A stretch of 64,000 bases of DNA from Streptomyces umbrinus (GTDB lineage Bacteria; Actinomycetota; Actinomycetes; Streptomycetales; Streptomycetaceae): NCBI RefSeq assembly GCF_030817415.1, contig NZ_JAUSZI010000002.1:1426001-1490000 (forward strand), read 5' to 3'. Positions 44,731 to 53,219 of the stretch are shown piece by piece. Within the stretch, counting starts at the first letter, position 1. The number at the start of each line of letters is the position of its first letter. The notes beneath the pieces are model-generated. The model did no database searches. It worked only from the letters and a program-made list of their open reading frames with translations, and was not told the DNA's origin. A program made the translations under genes and the position numbers.

Positions 44731-46020
44731 TCATTTGCTCGGCACGTGGTGCCGGGGCAGCAGGACGACCGCCGCCACGGGGAGCACGGCGAGCACCAGC
44801 CAGGGCACGGCCGGGGGCAGGCCGGTGTCCAGGAGAGATCCGGTGGCCGCGCTGCCGACGAGGACGATCAGGCCGGAGACGGAGGACAGCGCGCCCATGT
44901 AGAGGCCGAGCCTGCCGTCGTCGGCGAGGTCGGGCACCCAGGCCCGGGCGGCGGGCGCGACGAGCATCTGGCCGAGGGTGAGCAGGGCGACGTAACCGGC
45001 CGCGGGCAGGAGCCCCACGGTTCCCGTCCACGCGGCGGGCCTGGCCACGGCGACCACCGCGAAACCGGCCGCGATGAGCAGCAGCCCGGCCGCCATGGAC
45101 CGGCGCAGGTCGAGCCGGTCCCCCGCCCAGCGCGTGAGAGGCAGTTGGGCCGTCACCACCAGCAGCGAGGACAGCGCGAACAGCCAGGCCAGCGGCGCCT
45201 GCGAGCCCGCCGCACGCTCCACCTCGACGGGCAGGAGCTGGTAGAGCTGGTTGTACGCCAGCAGATAGGCGCCGTACGCGCAGCACAGCGCGAGGAAGCC
45301 ACGGTTGCGCACCAGCCGCCGGACGCCACCACGGCTCCGCACGCGGGCCCGGCCTGGAATGTGCTGCGGCAGCAGCCACGCGTGCCCGGCCAGGACGAGT
45401 ACGAAGACTCCGGCACCGGCGAGACAGACGGCGCGGAAGTCCACGGCCAGCAGCAGCGCGCCGAGGAACGGGCCGAGGAACGCGCCCGCCTGGCCCGCCA
45501 CGGTGAACAGGGCGAGTACGTGGGTGCGCGGGCCCTCCCCCGCCTCCTCGCGGCACACCGCCTGCCGGGCCACCTCCGACTCGACGGCCGGCGAGAACAG
45601 CGCGGCGGCGAAACCGATCAGGAGGACGGCTCCGACGACCGCCCAGCTCGCCTCCGCGAATCCGAGCCAGCCGAATCCGGCGATCCGCAGCACACAGCCG
45701 GCGAGCACCACCGGCCGTACGCCGTACCGGTCGGCCAGCGCCCCGCCCACCACGAACAGCCCCTGCTGGCTGAACGTCCGCAGTCCCAGCACCAGCCCGA
45801 CCATCCAGCCCGCCATGCCGATTGCCGTCCCGAGGTGCTCCGCGAGGAACGGCAGCACCACGTAGAACCCGATGTTGAAGGCGAGCTGAGTGAGGATCAG
45901 CAGCCGGAGCAGCGGAGGGAGAGAGACGAAGGTCCGCAGCGAGGAAAGGATCCTGCGGCGAGGGCGGCCGGACTCCGTACGGCCGTTGGGAGAGGCACGC
46001 GGAGGCGATTGCTCAGGCAT
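44731..46020 (-). CDS. MFS transporter encoded with a peptide/metallophore-type ABC system
   Basis: A 429-residue 12-TM major facilitator: 'LILTQLAFNIGFYVVLPFLAEHLG' (TM1), 'GALADRYGVRPVVLAG' (motif A variant), 'GQAGAFLGPFLGALLLAVDFRAV' and 'LGQMLVAPAARAWVPDLADDGRLGLYMG'. It starts 6 bp after the permease stop, so it is the third gene of the operon 49389 to 44731. MFS exporters linked to Dpp/Cnt-type ABC uptake genes export opine metallophores in other bacteria. That role is a guess here because no metallophore synthase is nearby. Confidence 0.85.
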   Translation of the reverse strand: MPEQSPPRASPNGRTESGRPRRRILSSLRTFVSLPPLLRLLILTQLAFNIGFYVVLPFLAEHLGTAIGMAGWMVGLVLGLRTFSQQGLFVVGGALADRYGVRPVVLAGCVLRIAGFGWLGFAEASWAVVGAVLLIGFAAALFSPAVESEVARQAVCREEAGEGPRTHVLALFTVAGQAGAFLGPFLGALLLAVDFRAVCLAGAGVFVLVLAGHAWLLPQHIPGRARVRSRGGVRRLVRNRGFLALCCAYGAYLLAYNQLYQLLPVEVERAAGSQAPLAWLFALSSLLVVTAQLPLTRWAGDRLDLRRSMAAGLLLIAAGFAVVAVARPAAWTGTVGLLPAAGYVALLTLGQMLVAPAARAWVPDLADDGRLGLYMGALSSVSGLIVLVGSAATGSLLDTGLPPAVPWLVLAVLPVAAVVLLPRHHVPSK

Positions 46021-46026
46021 CGGACG

Positions 46027-47874
46027 TCACGCCTCGGCCCGGATCGGGCGGGCGGGGGCCTGCGGTCCGGGCCGCGTCGCCGCCTCGGTCTCAGTCTCGG
46101 TCTCGGTCTTGCCGGTGTCGCGTCGGCGTGCGCGACGCGGCCTCCCGGGCCACCGCACCCCGCCCCCGCCCGTGACGGCCACCGCCCCCAGCAGGGCGAG
46201 TGCGGCGGCGGGTGCCAGTACCGCCCAGGGGGCCCGTTCCGCGTACGGCTGGTTCTCGGACAGGAGCAGGCCCCACTCCGGGGACGGCGGTTGCGCGCCG
46301 AGGCCGAGGAAACCGAGGGCCGCGAGGGCCAGGGCGACGCCGGGCAGGCGGAGCAGTGCGTGGCGCAGGACCGGGGGCAGGACGGCCGGGAGGAGTTCGT
46401 GGCGGAGCAGTTGGAGCGGGCCCGCGCCCAGGCCCCGGGTCGCCGTCAAGTGCGTGGTGGCGCGCTCCTGTTGGAGCAGTGCCGAGGTGTGGGCCGCGAG
46501 CGGTGCCCAGGCGACGGCGGTCACCGCGAGCGCCGGTGTCGAGGGACCGCTGCCCGCGACGCCTGTGACGAGGAGGGCCGCGAGGACCGGCGGTACGGCG
46601 TTGACCGTGTCGACCAGCGGCCCGGAGAACCGTGGCAGCAGCCCCAGCAGAACGCCCAGCAGGAGCGCGGCCGCGCTCACGGCCAGAGCCAGAACCAGGG
46701 TGCTCAGAGCGCCATGGCCGACCCGTGCCAGCACATCGCGCCCGAGTCCGTCCGTGCCGAACGGGTGTGCCCAGGAAGGGGATTGGAGGCGGTCGGTGGT
46801 GTCGAGGCGCAGCGGATCCCGGGCAAGGCCCAGCGCGACGACTGAGAGCAGCAGTCCGCCGTACAGCAGGGGCAGGGTTGTCGGCCGGGGCGGTGTCGGG
46901 CGGTGCAGCGAGGAGAGTGCGCCGTCGCGCAGGGCCGGGCCGATCAGGAGCCGCGCCGTGAGCCGGGTGAGGCCTCCGGCGGCCGCCGCCAGCAGGACGA
47001 GTGCGAGGGCGCCCGCCTGGAGGACGGGCAGGTCCTGCGCCACGGCGGCCTGGAGGGTCAGCCGTCCGAGGCCGGGGATGTCGAAGACCTGCTCCACGGC
47101 GACCGCGCCGCCGGTCAGGCCGACGACGAACAGGCTGAAGTTCGGGAGCAGTCCGGGCACGCAGCGGCGCAGTGCCTGACGGGCGATGCTCCGGCCGGGG
47201 ACTCCGCGCGCGGCGGCCGCCAGCGCCCACTGCTCGGCGAACGCGCCCGGCAGCAGGTCGTCGAGCATCCGCCCGAGCAGCGCGCCCGCGGGCAGGCCGA
47301 GCGAGAGCGCGGGCAGCACCATCCACTGGGGCCCGTACCAGCCGAGCGCGGGCAGCCAGCCGAGCTGCACGCCGACGACGGCGGCGAGCACCGAGGCGGT
47401 CAGGAAGTCGGGCAGCGTGGACAGGAGCGCCGATCCGGTGCCCGCCGAGCGCCGGCCGTCGGGCCGCCGCCCCGCACCGAGCCGCAGCGTACGGGCACAC
47501 ACCGCCCCCGCCGTGAGCACCGCGACGGCCAGCGACCCGCCCATCAGCAGGAGCGAGACCCCGAGCGCCTGGAGCACCGACGGCGTGACCTCCGCACCGG
47601 AGATCCACGACCGGCCCGCGTCACCGTGCAGCAGCCCGCCGAACCAGTCGCCGAGCAGCTTCAACGGCCCGGCGTCCAGGCCGAGTTGAGCACGGATCGC
47701 GTCCAGTACCTCAGGCGTCGGGGCGCGTTCGGCGGACCGTGCCTTGAGCACGGTGAACGCCGGGTCCGTGCGCGACAGCCAGGGCAGCAGCCCGACACCG
47801 CACAGCAGGGCGGCGACGAGGGCGGCGCGCCAGAGCAGCACCGGCGCCCCGCCGCGTACGACGGCCTTGAGCAC
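46027..47874 (-). CDS. Fused DppB-DppC-like ABC permease
   Basis: A 615-residue membrane protein holding two permeases that are normally separate. N-terminal DppB-like half about 1-320 ('LGDWFGGLLHGDAGRSWISGAEV', 'AAAARGVPGRSIARQALRRCVPGLLP', 'VEQVFDIPGLGRL'). C-terminal DppC-like half about 335-590, with 'HPFGTDGLGRDVLARVGHGA' and 'LTATRGLGAGPLQLLRHELLPAVLP'. Each half has the EAA-type cytoplasmic loop. It would import oligopeptides, nickel or metallophores together with the binding protein encoded 16 bp upstream. No ATPase gene is found between the binding protein, permease and MFS genes. Confidence 0.87.
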   Translation of the reverse strand: MLKAVVRGGAPVLLWRAALVAALLCGVGLLPWLSRTDPAFTVLKARSAERAPTPEVLDAIRAQLGLDAGPLKLLGDWFGGLLHGDAGRSWISGAEVTPSVLQALGVSLLLMGGSLAVAVLTAGAVCARTLRLGAGRRPDGRRSAGTGSALLSTLPDFLTASVLAAVVGVQLGWLPALGWYGPQWMVLPALSLGLPAGALLGRMLDDLLPGAFAEQWALAAAARGVPGRSIARQALRRCVPGLLPNFSLFVVGLTGGAVAVEQVFDIPGLGRLTLQAAVAQDLPVLQAGALALVLLAAAAGGLTRLTARLLIGPALRDGALSSLHRPTPPRPTTLPLLYGGLLLSVVALGLARDPLRLDTTDRLQSPSWAHPFGTDGLGRDVLARVGHGALSTLVLALAVSAAALLLGVLLGLLPRFSGPLVDTVNAVPPVLAALLVTGVAGSGPSTPALAVTAVAWAPLAAHTSALLQQERATTHLTATRGLGAGPLQLLRHELLPAVLPPVLRHALLRLPGVALALAALGFLGLGAQPPSPEWGLLLSENQPYAERAPWAVLAPAAALALLGAVAVTGGGGVRWPGRPRRARRRDTGKTETETETEAATRPGPQAPARPIRAEA

Positions 47875-47889
47875 GTGCGCCGCCGCCCG

Positions 47890-49389
47890 TCAGCGGCGCG
47901 TGCCGACGCCGACGAGGCCGCGCTCGTACGGGTCGAGCAGCACACCGCTGATCGCGGCGCCGACGCCGGTGATGATGCGTTGGTGGACCAGCGGCACGAC
48001 GGCGTCCGTGCCGAGGATCGCCGCTTCGGCGGTCATCGCCGCGTCCTGCCGCTTCGCGGTGTCGGTGACCGCCTCGGCCTCGGCGACGGCCTTGTCGACC
48101 TTCTTGTCGCACAGCAGCGCCAGGTTGTAACTGCCCTTGCAGGTGTAGTCGCTGGCGAGGATGGAGACGGGGTCCCCGGTGTCGAGCATGGTGTTGCGGG
48201 CGGACACGAACGCGTCGAACTTCCCGGCCAGCGCGTCGCTTTCGAGCCGTGAGTACTCGCGCACCTCCAGCTTCACCTTGAAGCCGACCTGCTCCAGTTG
48301 CTGCTTGAGCACCTGGGCGACCTCGGGCAGTTCGGGCCGGTTGTCGTACGTGGCCATGGTGACCGAGGTGCCGTCGGCGGCTGCCGCTCCGGCCCTCCCG
48401 GCCGGCTTGACGCGCTTGTCGGCCGCCCAGGTCAGGGCGGGTCCGTAGATGCCGACGCCGGGGTCGGCGTGCCCCTCGTAGATGCCCCTGGCGAGGGCGG
48501 AGGTGTTGATCGCCTCGCGGGCGGCGGCCCGCGCCTTCGGGTCCTTGAAGGCACCCTTCTCGGTGTTGAGGAGCAGGCTCGTGGTGCGGGTGGTGGCCGT
48601 CTCGCGGCGGGCCACCTCGTCGAGGGAGGTCGCCTGCGAGACCGGCACCGCCTCGGCGATGTCGGCACCGCCGGTGCGTATCGCGTTCGTACGGGCCGTG
48701 CCGTCGGCTGTGAACTTCGCGTCGACGCCCGAGGCCTGGGCGCGGCCGCCCCAGTAGTCGTCGAAGCGGTCCAGGGTGGCCGCGGTGGTACCGGTGACCT
48801 TGGTGAGTTCGAAGGGTCCGGTGGCGGTGCCGACCGGGCTGACGGCGTCCTTGTCGGCGTACGCCTTGGTGGAGAGGACCACCAGGCCGGGGCTGGACAG
48901 GCGCAACGGCAGTGCGGGGTCGGTCTCGGCGGTGGTCACCCGGACGCGTCGGTCGCCCGCGGCCTCGGCGGTGAGCTCGACGCCGGACAGGGCGGCGGTC
49001 ACGGGCTCGGCGCCCGCGGCCCGGGTGAGGGCCGCGGCGACGGCCTTCGGGGTGACCTCGGTGCCGTCCTGGAAGGCCGCGTCCCGCAGGGTGAACTGCC
49101 AACTGCGGTCGTTCTCGCGGCTCCACGACTCGGCGAGCGCGGGGGCGGCGGCGCCGTTGGCGTCGAGGCGGGTCAGGCCCTCAGTGACGCCGAGCCTGCT
49201 GAGGAGCGTGGCGTCGGCACCGTACGGGTTGAAGTTCTCGGCGGGCGGGAAGGCGAGCGCGACCTTGAGCCGGGAGCCGTTCCCGTCGCCGGAGGACTCC
49301 TCCCCGCCCTCGGAGGCGAAGCAGCCGGTGAGCAGAGGGACGAGCAGCAGGCCGGCGACGAACCGGCGACGGCGCGGCAGAAAGCGCAT
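47890..49389 (-). CDS. Solute-binding lipoprotein, family 5 (SBP_bac_5)
   Basis: A 499-residue extracytoplasmic binding protein. Lipobox 'LLTGC' after a basic-hydrophobic signal, so a lipoprotein. The family 5 fold appears as 'NFNPYGADATLLSRLGVTEGLTRLDANGAAAPALAESWSRENDRSWQFTLRDAAFQDGTEVTPKAV'. Such proteins bind peptides, nickel or opine-metal complexes. It is the first gene of the operon with the fused permease and MFS exporter. Ligand unknown. Confidence 0.9.
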   Translation of the reverse strand: MRFLPRRRRFVAGLLLVPLLTGCFASEGGEESSGDGNGSRLKVALAFPPAENFNPYGADATLLSRLGVTEGLTRLDANGAAAPALAESWSRENDRSWQFTLRDAAFQDGTEVTPKAVAAALTRAAGAEPVTAALSGVELTAEAAGDRRVRVTTAETDPALPLRLSSPGLVVLSTKAYADKDAVSPVGTATGPFELTKVTGTTAATLDRFDDYWGGRAQASGVDAKFTADGTARTNAIRTGGADIAEAVPVSQATSLDEVARRETATTRTTSLLLNTEKGAFKDPKARAAAREAINTSALARGIYEGHADPGVGIYGPALTWAADKRVKPAGRAGAAAADGTSVTMATYDNRPELPEVAQVLKQQLEQVGFKVKLEVREYSRLESDALAGKFDAFVSARNTMLDTGDPVSILASDYTCKGSYNLALLCDKKVDKAVAEAEAVTDTAKRQDAAMTAEAAILGTDAVVPLVHQRIITGVGAAISGVLLDPYERGLVGVGTRR

Positions 49390-49491
49390 GGTCTCTTTCT
49401 TCGTGGGGGGGGGAGAGATTCGTGATTCGTGGGGAATGGTTTCTTCGCGCGGCGCGAACCCTGCGGGCGCGGTGCTCGCGCAGTGGGTCCG

Positions 49492-50031
49492 TCAGGGCAG
49501 GGGCACTTCGAAGTGCACGATCCGCTGCCCGCCGCCGGGTTCCTCGCGCTCGTCGTGGACCACTTTGCCGAGGGACCGCCAGAAGGCCTCGGCGCCGGGT
49601 ACCGCGGGGTCGGTGTGCAGATAGGCGGCGCGGTAGCCGCCGTCGGCCGCCGCGAAGTCGAGGAGTTCGCCGACCAGCCGCCGGGCCAGGCCCTGTCGCC
49701 GGTGATCGGCGCGCGTGTACACGCGGCGCAGTTGGGCGGTGTCCCCGGAGGGGTAGCGCTCGGCGAGGTGGCGCGGGTTGGGCGGATGCGCCGGGCCCCG
49801 GGAGTCGAGCGCGGCGGTCGCAGCCACCGTGCCGTCGCGCTCGTCGACCGCGACCAGCAGGGTGTGCCGGTCGGGTGCGAGGTAGAAGGAGTCCAGGTCG
49901 ATGATGTCGCGGTGCCAGCGCGGTACGTACCCGGTGCCGAAGTCCCGGTAGACGGTGTCGAGCATCACGGACCGCGCGCCGTCGAGGTCGTCGGGGGTCG
50001 CCGTTCTTATGCAGTAGTCGCGCACTTGCAC
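49492..50031 (-). CDS. GNAT-family N-acetyltransferase
   Basis: A GNAT acetyltransferase of about 179 residues. 'DYCIRTATPDDLDGARSVMLDTVYRDFG' opens the fold, and 'LRRVYTRADHRRQGLARRLVGELLDFAAADGG' is the acetyl-CoA-binding motif A (R-R-x-G-x-A/G). The frame is open to a GTG at 50076 inside the upstream gene. GTG 50031 or 50025 fits the fold start, but no clear ribosome-binding site decides. It could be coupled to the upstream gene. Substrate unknown. Confidence 0.82.
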   Translation of the reverse strand: MQVRDYCIRTATPDDLDGARSVMLDTVYRDFGTGYVPRWHRDIIDLDSFYLAPDRHTLLVAVDERDGTVAATAALDSRGPAHPPNPRHLAERYPSGDTAQLRRVYTRADHRRQGLARRLVGELLDFAAADGGYRAAYLHTDPAVPGAEAFWRSLGKVVHDEREEPGGGQRIVHFEVPLP

Positions 50032-50041
50032 ATCATATGCA

Positions 50042-50539
50042 TTAAGGCTGGGCGGACCCGTCCGGGGTGTGGTCACCGTGCCCGTCGGAGGTGGCGTTCA
50101 CCCGCCGCCAGGAGCCCTTCCACACGACCCAGACATGGCCGTCCGGCCCGTGGTGCACCTTCAGTCCGTCGACGACGGCGAGCAGCGGCAGGTTCTTGGC
50201 GCCGGCCTGGTCGCATGAGTCCAGGGAGACCTTGACGTCGTCGGTGGCCGCCACTGTGATGCCGGTGAGGTCCGCGGTGAGCACGATCCGGCAGGTGTCG
50301 GCGGCGCTGCGCGCCAGCAGGCACTTGCTCGCGGAGCGGCCGGCGTCGAGGACCGGGGTGACGAAGGACAGCGGGGCGTCGATCACCCGCGTCACCGCCG
50401 CGGCGGCCTCCTCGGCGGCGAGTTCCCCGTCCGCGCGGGAGAAATGGGCGGTGAACTCCATCTCCTGCACCGGCTCCATGAGCCCGCACTCGGTCAGCAG
50501 CGGCGGCCCGCCCGACGGAGTGCGTACCGGCGTTCCCAC
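50042..50539 (-). CDS. Hypothetical protein near the STAS gene
   Basis: I do not recognise this 165-residue protein. It has a mixed alpha/beta look: 'MEFTAHFSRADGELAAEEAAAAVTRVIDAPLSFVTPVLDAGRSASKCLLARSAADTC', then 'NLPLLAVVDGLKVHHGPDGHVWVVWKGSWRRVNA'. No signal peptide, membrane segment or HATPase motif is visible. GTG at 50537-50539 is chosen because AAGGAGG lies 7 nt upstream; the frame opens at 50611. It is divergent from a STAS anti-anti-sigma gene 315 bp away, which might hint at a regulatory role. Confidence 0.6.
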   Translation of the reverse strand: MGTPVRTPSGGPPLLTECGLMEPVQEMEFTAHFSRADGELAAEEAAAAVTRVIDAPLSFVTPVLDAGRSASKCLLARSAADTCRIVLTADLTGITVAATDDVKVSLDSCDQAGAKNLPLLAVVDGLKVHHGPDGHVWVVWKGSWRRVNATSDGHGDHTPDGSAQP

Positions 50540-50854
50540 CGCCAACCCTCCTTGGTCAGACAGTTCATGGTCAGTCATACGAACACAGCTCGTGAACATT
50601 CGTGCGGACAACGGGCGAAGATGTGGCCCGTGACTGCGGCCCGTGACCGGGGCAGCACGGCGACCCTACGTCCGCAACACCCCCTTGCACAGGGCGCGTT
50701 GAGTAAACACAAAGACCAAAAGTCAACCGTTGCAGCTGAAATTCACTGGGTCGAGTGAACTAGATCTTGTGGACGGCGCGGCGTGGATGGTTCCGCTGCG
50801 GGCGGGGAAGCTACCGAGATCGAATACGCCCTCCCCTGCAGAGGTGGAGACGAC
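50540..50854. other. 315-bp divergent intergenic region before the STAS gene
   Basis: GGCCCGTGAC is repeated 13 bp apart near 50627-50650. A short inverted repeat TTCACT - 6 nt - AGTGAA lies at 50742-50759. The AT-richer stretch around 50700-50760 probably holds the STAS promoter, but no canonical -35/-10 pair is convincing. No ORF with a ribosome-binding site was found. Confidence 0.4.
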
Positions 50855-51292
50855 ATGTCGCCGGAATCCCAAGACCAGGCCCCCGGGCTGCCCGAGTGCG
50901 GCACCGCGGAGTCCGAAGTCCCCACGGCGAGTCCGTACGCCCACAGCTATCCGAGCGGCGGGTTCACCGTCGTCGAGGTGCTGGGCGAGATCGACATGGC
51001 GACGGCCGACGCCCTGGCCGAGCACTTGGACGCGGTGACCGCGGGCCCCGCGCCCCAGGTCCTGGTCGACCTCCGCCAGGTCGCCTTCTTCGACTGCTCC
51101 GGGCTGCGCGTGCTGTGCCGGGCCGACCGCCGGGCGAAGGAGCGGGGCGGCTCCCTCCGCCTCGTCTCCGACCAGCCCCGCATCCACCGGCTGTTACGCG
51201 CCTCGGGGCTCCTCAGCCGCTTCCCTCCCCTGCCGGCACTTCCTCCTCCGTCCCGTCCGGGAAACGCACCACCACCGCTCCCGCCGCGGTGA
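50855..51292 (+). CDS. STAS-domain anti-anti-sigma factor with a TTA codon
   Basis: A 145-residue protein with a STAS core: 'FTVVEVLGEIDMATADALAEHLDAVTAGPAPQVLVDLRQVAFFDCSGLRVLCRADRRAKERGGSLRLVSDQPRIHRLLRASGLL'. The phosphorylatable Ser is in 'DCSGL'. When unphosphorylated such proteins release a sigma factor from its anti-sigma kinase. Codon 114 is TTA (51194-51196), so full translation should need the bldA tRNA. GGAG precedes the ATG by 6 nt. The Pro-rich tail overlaps the convergent DUF2264 gene by 80 bp. Confidence 0.9.
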   Translation: MSPESQDQAPGLPECGTAESEVPTASPYAHSYPSGGFTVVEVLGEIDMATADALAEHLDAVTAGPAPQVLVDLRQVAFFDCSGLRVLCRADRRAKERGGSLRLVSDQPRIHRLLRASGLLSRFPPLPALPPPSRPGNAPPPLPPR

Positions 51293-53201
51293 CACGTGTA
51301 CCGGCCCGTGCCCGCAGCACCTCGGGGTCGCAGGGCCGCGCCGGGTCGGCGCTCAGCACGACGAGCGTGACCAGGAGATACCGACTCCCCGGGTGGGCGG
51401 GCAGCCACAGACAGGGTGTGGCGGAGTACTCGCCGTAGGCGTTGGCGCCACGGACCTGTGCGACGGTGCCGCGCGACGGGCCGTCGGCCCCGGGTTCCTC
51501 CCACCCGTGCAGCGCCACGACCGCGCTCGTGAGACCGTCCGCCTCGCGGCGCGCCAGTGCCCAACCCGGCCCCGCGGCCTCGGTCAACGGCCCGCTGTCG
51601 TCGGCCAGGGCCCATCCCCCTTCGCGTACGACGGCTCCCGGCGGCCCCTCGACGCGGTGGACCCGGATCTCCCAGGGGCCGTGGACCACGCTGGTCGTCT
51701 CGATGCGGTGCCCCCCGTCGGAGCCCGGCAGAACGGCCCGGTGCCAGGACGCCGCACCGCGGCCCTCCGCGCCGAGGGGATGGATCCGGCCCCGTCGGGA
51801 GGCCGCCGTCCCGTCCGCCGTGAGCAGGGCGAGGTGACTGTCGGGCCCGGTCGCGGGACCGTCCGCGGGGGTATCCGCGGGGGTGTCGGGTGCCGTGGCG
51901 CTGGAATACGCGAACTTCGCGTAGTGCGGGCTGTCCGCGGCCTCGGCCGGAGGCGGTGGCAGGCGGTCACTGCCGTGGTTGACCAGTCGTACGATCCCGT
52001 CGGCGGCCGTCGAGTGGAGCAGCCAGCCGGGAGCGGGCAGCGCCAGATACGCGTCCGCAGCGTCCACGGGACCCGGTTCCTCGGGAGCCGTCCAGACGGG
52101 ATGGTCGGCGGGCAGCAGCAGCCCGAGGAAGGCCTTGCTCGCCCAGTACGGCGAGGCCGGACCCGAGTACCGCTGGGTGACCGGGAGGAAGGGCCGGTAC
52201 CAGCCCAGGCTCAGCAGTCCCCGTTCGTCGGGCACCCCGCGCTCGGTGAAGTGCTTGAGGGCGCCCGAAGTCAGACGGCGGGTGCGTCCGGGCGGCAGCG
52301 GGGTCGCGTCGGCGAGCGCTCCGGCCCACAGCGGGGCGGTGGTCGCGTAGCGGTAGGTGAGGGAACGGCCCTGGTGGACGGGTGCGCCGTCCGAGCCGAA
52401 GAAGTACTGGTGTGCGCCGAGGAACGCGCGCAGGCGCTCCCGGTGGACCTCCGTCAGCGAGGCGTCCGCGCGGGGTCCGGCGATGCGGGCCCACAGGACC
52501 GGGTACAGGTGCAGGGCCCAGCCGTTGTAGTAGTCGAACTTGCGGCCGTCGCCGTCGGTGTACCAGCCGTCGCCCCGGTACCAGTCCTCCAGCCGCGCCA
52601 GGCCGCCGTCGATCTCGGCGCGGCTGTGCGGGGCGCCGACCGAGGCGAGGAACTCCTCGGTGACGACCTGGAAGAGCCGCCAGTTGGAGTCGTTGGCCCG
52701 GGCGCCGACGAATCCGCCGAGCCAGGCGGCCACCCGCTGTCGTACCGCGTCGTCGAGCCGGTCCCAGATCCATGGTCTGGTCTCGTGCAGGGCGATCGCG
52801 ATCGAGGCGGCCTCGACCATGGGCTGGGCCCGGTCGGCGATGGGCGGCCAGCGCTCGGCGCTCTCCGGATCGGTACCTGCGGCTAGTCCGGTCGCGTACC
52901 GCTCGATCAGCTCCGGCGGGACGCGCCCGCCGGAGCCCGCGATGCGGCAGGCGGCCAGCAGGAACGAGCGGGCGTACCCCTCCAGGCCGTCGGACCAGGA
53001 TCCGGCGTGGCCGGGCCGGCCGGGCAGCCGGTACTGGGCCAACTCCCTTGACGCGTATGGGAGCAGGCCGGCCAGGAGCCGGTCGGCCATCGCCTCCCAG
53101 TGTGCGCGGGTCCAGCCGGTGACGGGTGACCGTACGGGGTCGGGGGGCGGCAGGAAGGACGAGTGCGTCGGGTCGGTGAGCGACACGTGCGGCGCGGTCA
53201 T
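51213..53201 (-). CDS. DUF2264-family protein (probable glycan-active enzyme)
   Basis: A 662-residue protein without signal peptide. The N-terminal half is an alpha/alpha-barrel-like region: 'GRPGHAGSWSDGLEGYARSFLLAACRIAG', 'DRAQPMVEAASIAIALHETRPWIWDRLDD', 'DYYNGWALHLYPVLWARIAG', 'HQYFFGSDGAPVHQGRSLTYRYATTAPLWAG'. The C-terminal half is beta-rich. This matches DUF2264, a family I associate with glycan degradation; the exact reaction is not known to me for this subgroup. It is the last gene of the sugar ABC/LacI operon, so a cytoplasmic glycosidase acting on the imported sugar is likely. Confidence 0.8.
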   Translation of the reverse strand: MTAPHVSLTDPTHSSFLPPPDPVRSPVTGWTRAHWEAMADRLLAGLLPYASRELAQYRLPGRPGHAGSWSDGLEGYARSFLLAACRIAGSGGRVPPELIERYATGLAAGTDPESAERWPPIADRAQPMVEAASIAIALHETRPWIWDRLDDAVRQRVAAWLGGFVGARANDSNWRLFQVVTEEFLASVGAPHSRAEIDGGLARLEDWYRGDGWYTDGDGRKFDYYNGWALHLYPVLWARIAGPRADASLTEVHRERLRAFLGAHQYFFGSDGAPVHQGRSLTYRYATTAPLWAGALADATPLPPGRTRRLTSGALKHFTERGVPDERGLLSLGWYRPFLPVTQRYSGPASPYWASKAFLGLLLPADHPVWTAPEEPGPVDAADAYLALPAPGWLLHSTAADGIVRLVNHGSDRLPPPPAEAADSPHYAKFAYSSATAPDTPADTPADGPATGPDSHLALLTADGTAASRRGRIHPLGAEGRGAASWHRAVLPGSDGGHRIETTSVVHGPWEIRVHRVEGPPGAVVREGGWALADDSGPLTEAAGPGWALARREADGLTSAVVALHGWEEPGADGPSRGTVAQVRGANAYGEYSATPCLWLPAHPGSRYLLVTLVVLSADPARPCDPEVLRARAGTRVTAAGAVVVRFPDGTEEEVPAGEGSG

Positions 53202-53219
53202 ACGGGGGTGGGTCCTCCG

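Noticed and set aside
43912..46845. 977-aa plus-strand frame
   Set aside because: Runs antisense or out of frame across an MFS exporter, a terminator and two other genes; composition is Gln/Gly/Arg-rich shadow sequence.
50042..50539. HATPase anti-sigma kinase as partner for the STAS protein
   Set aside because: The N-, G1- and G2-box motifs of HATPase proteins are not visible, so it is left as hypothetical.
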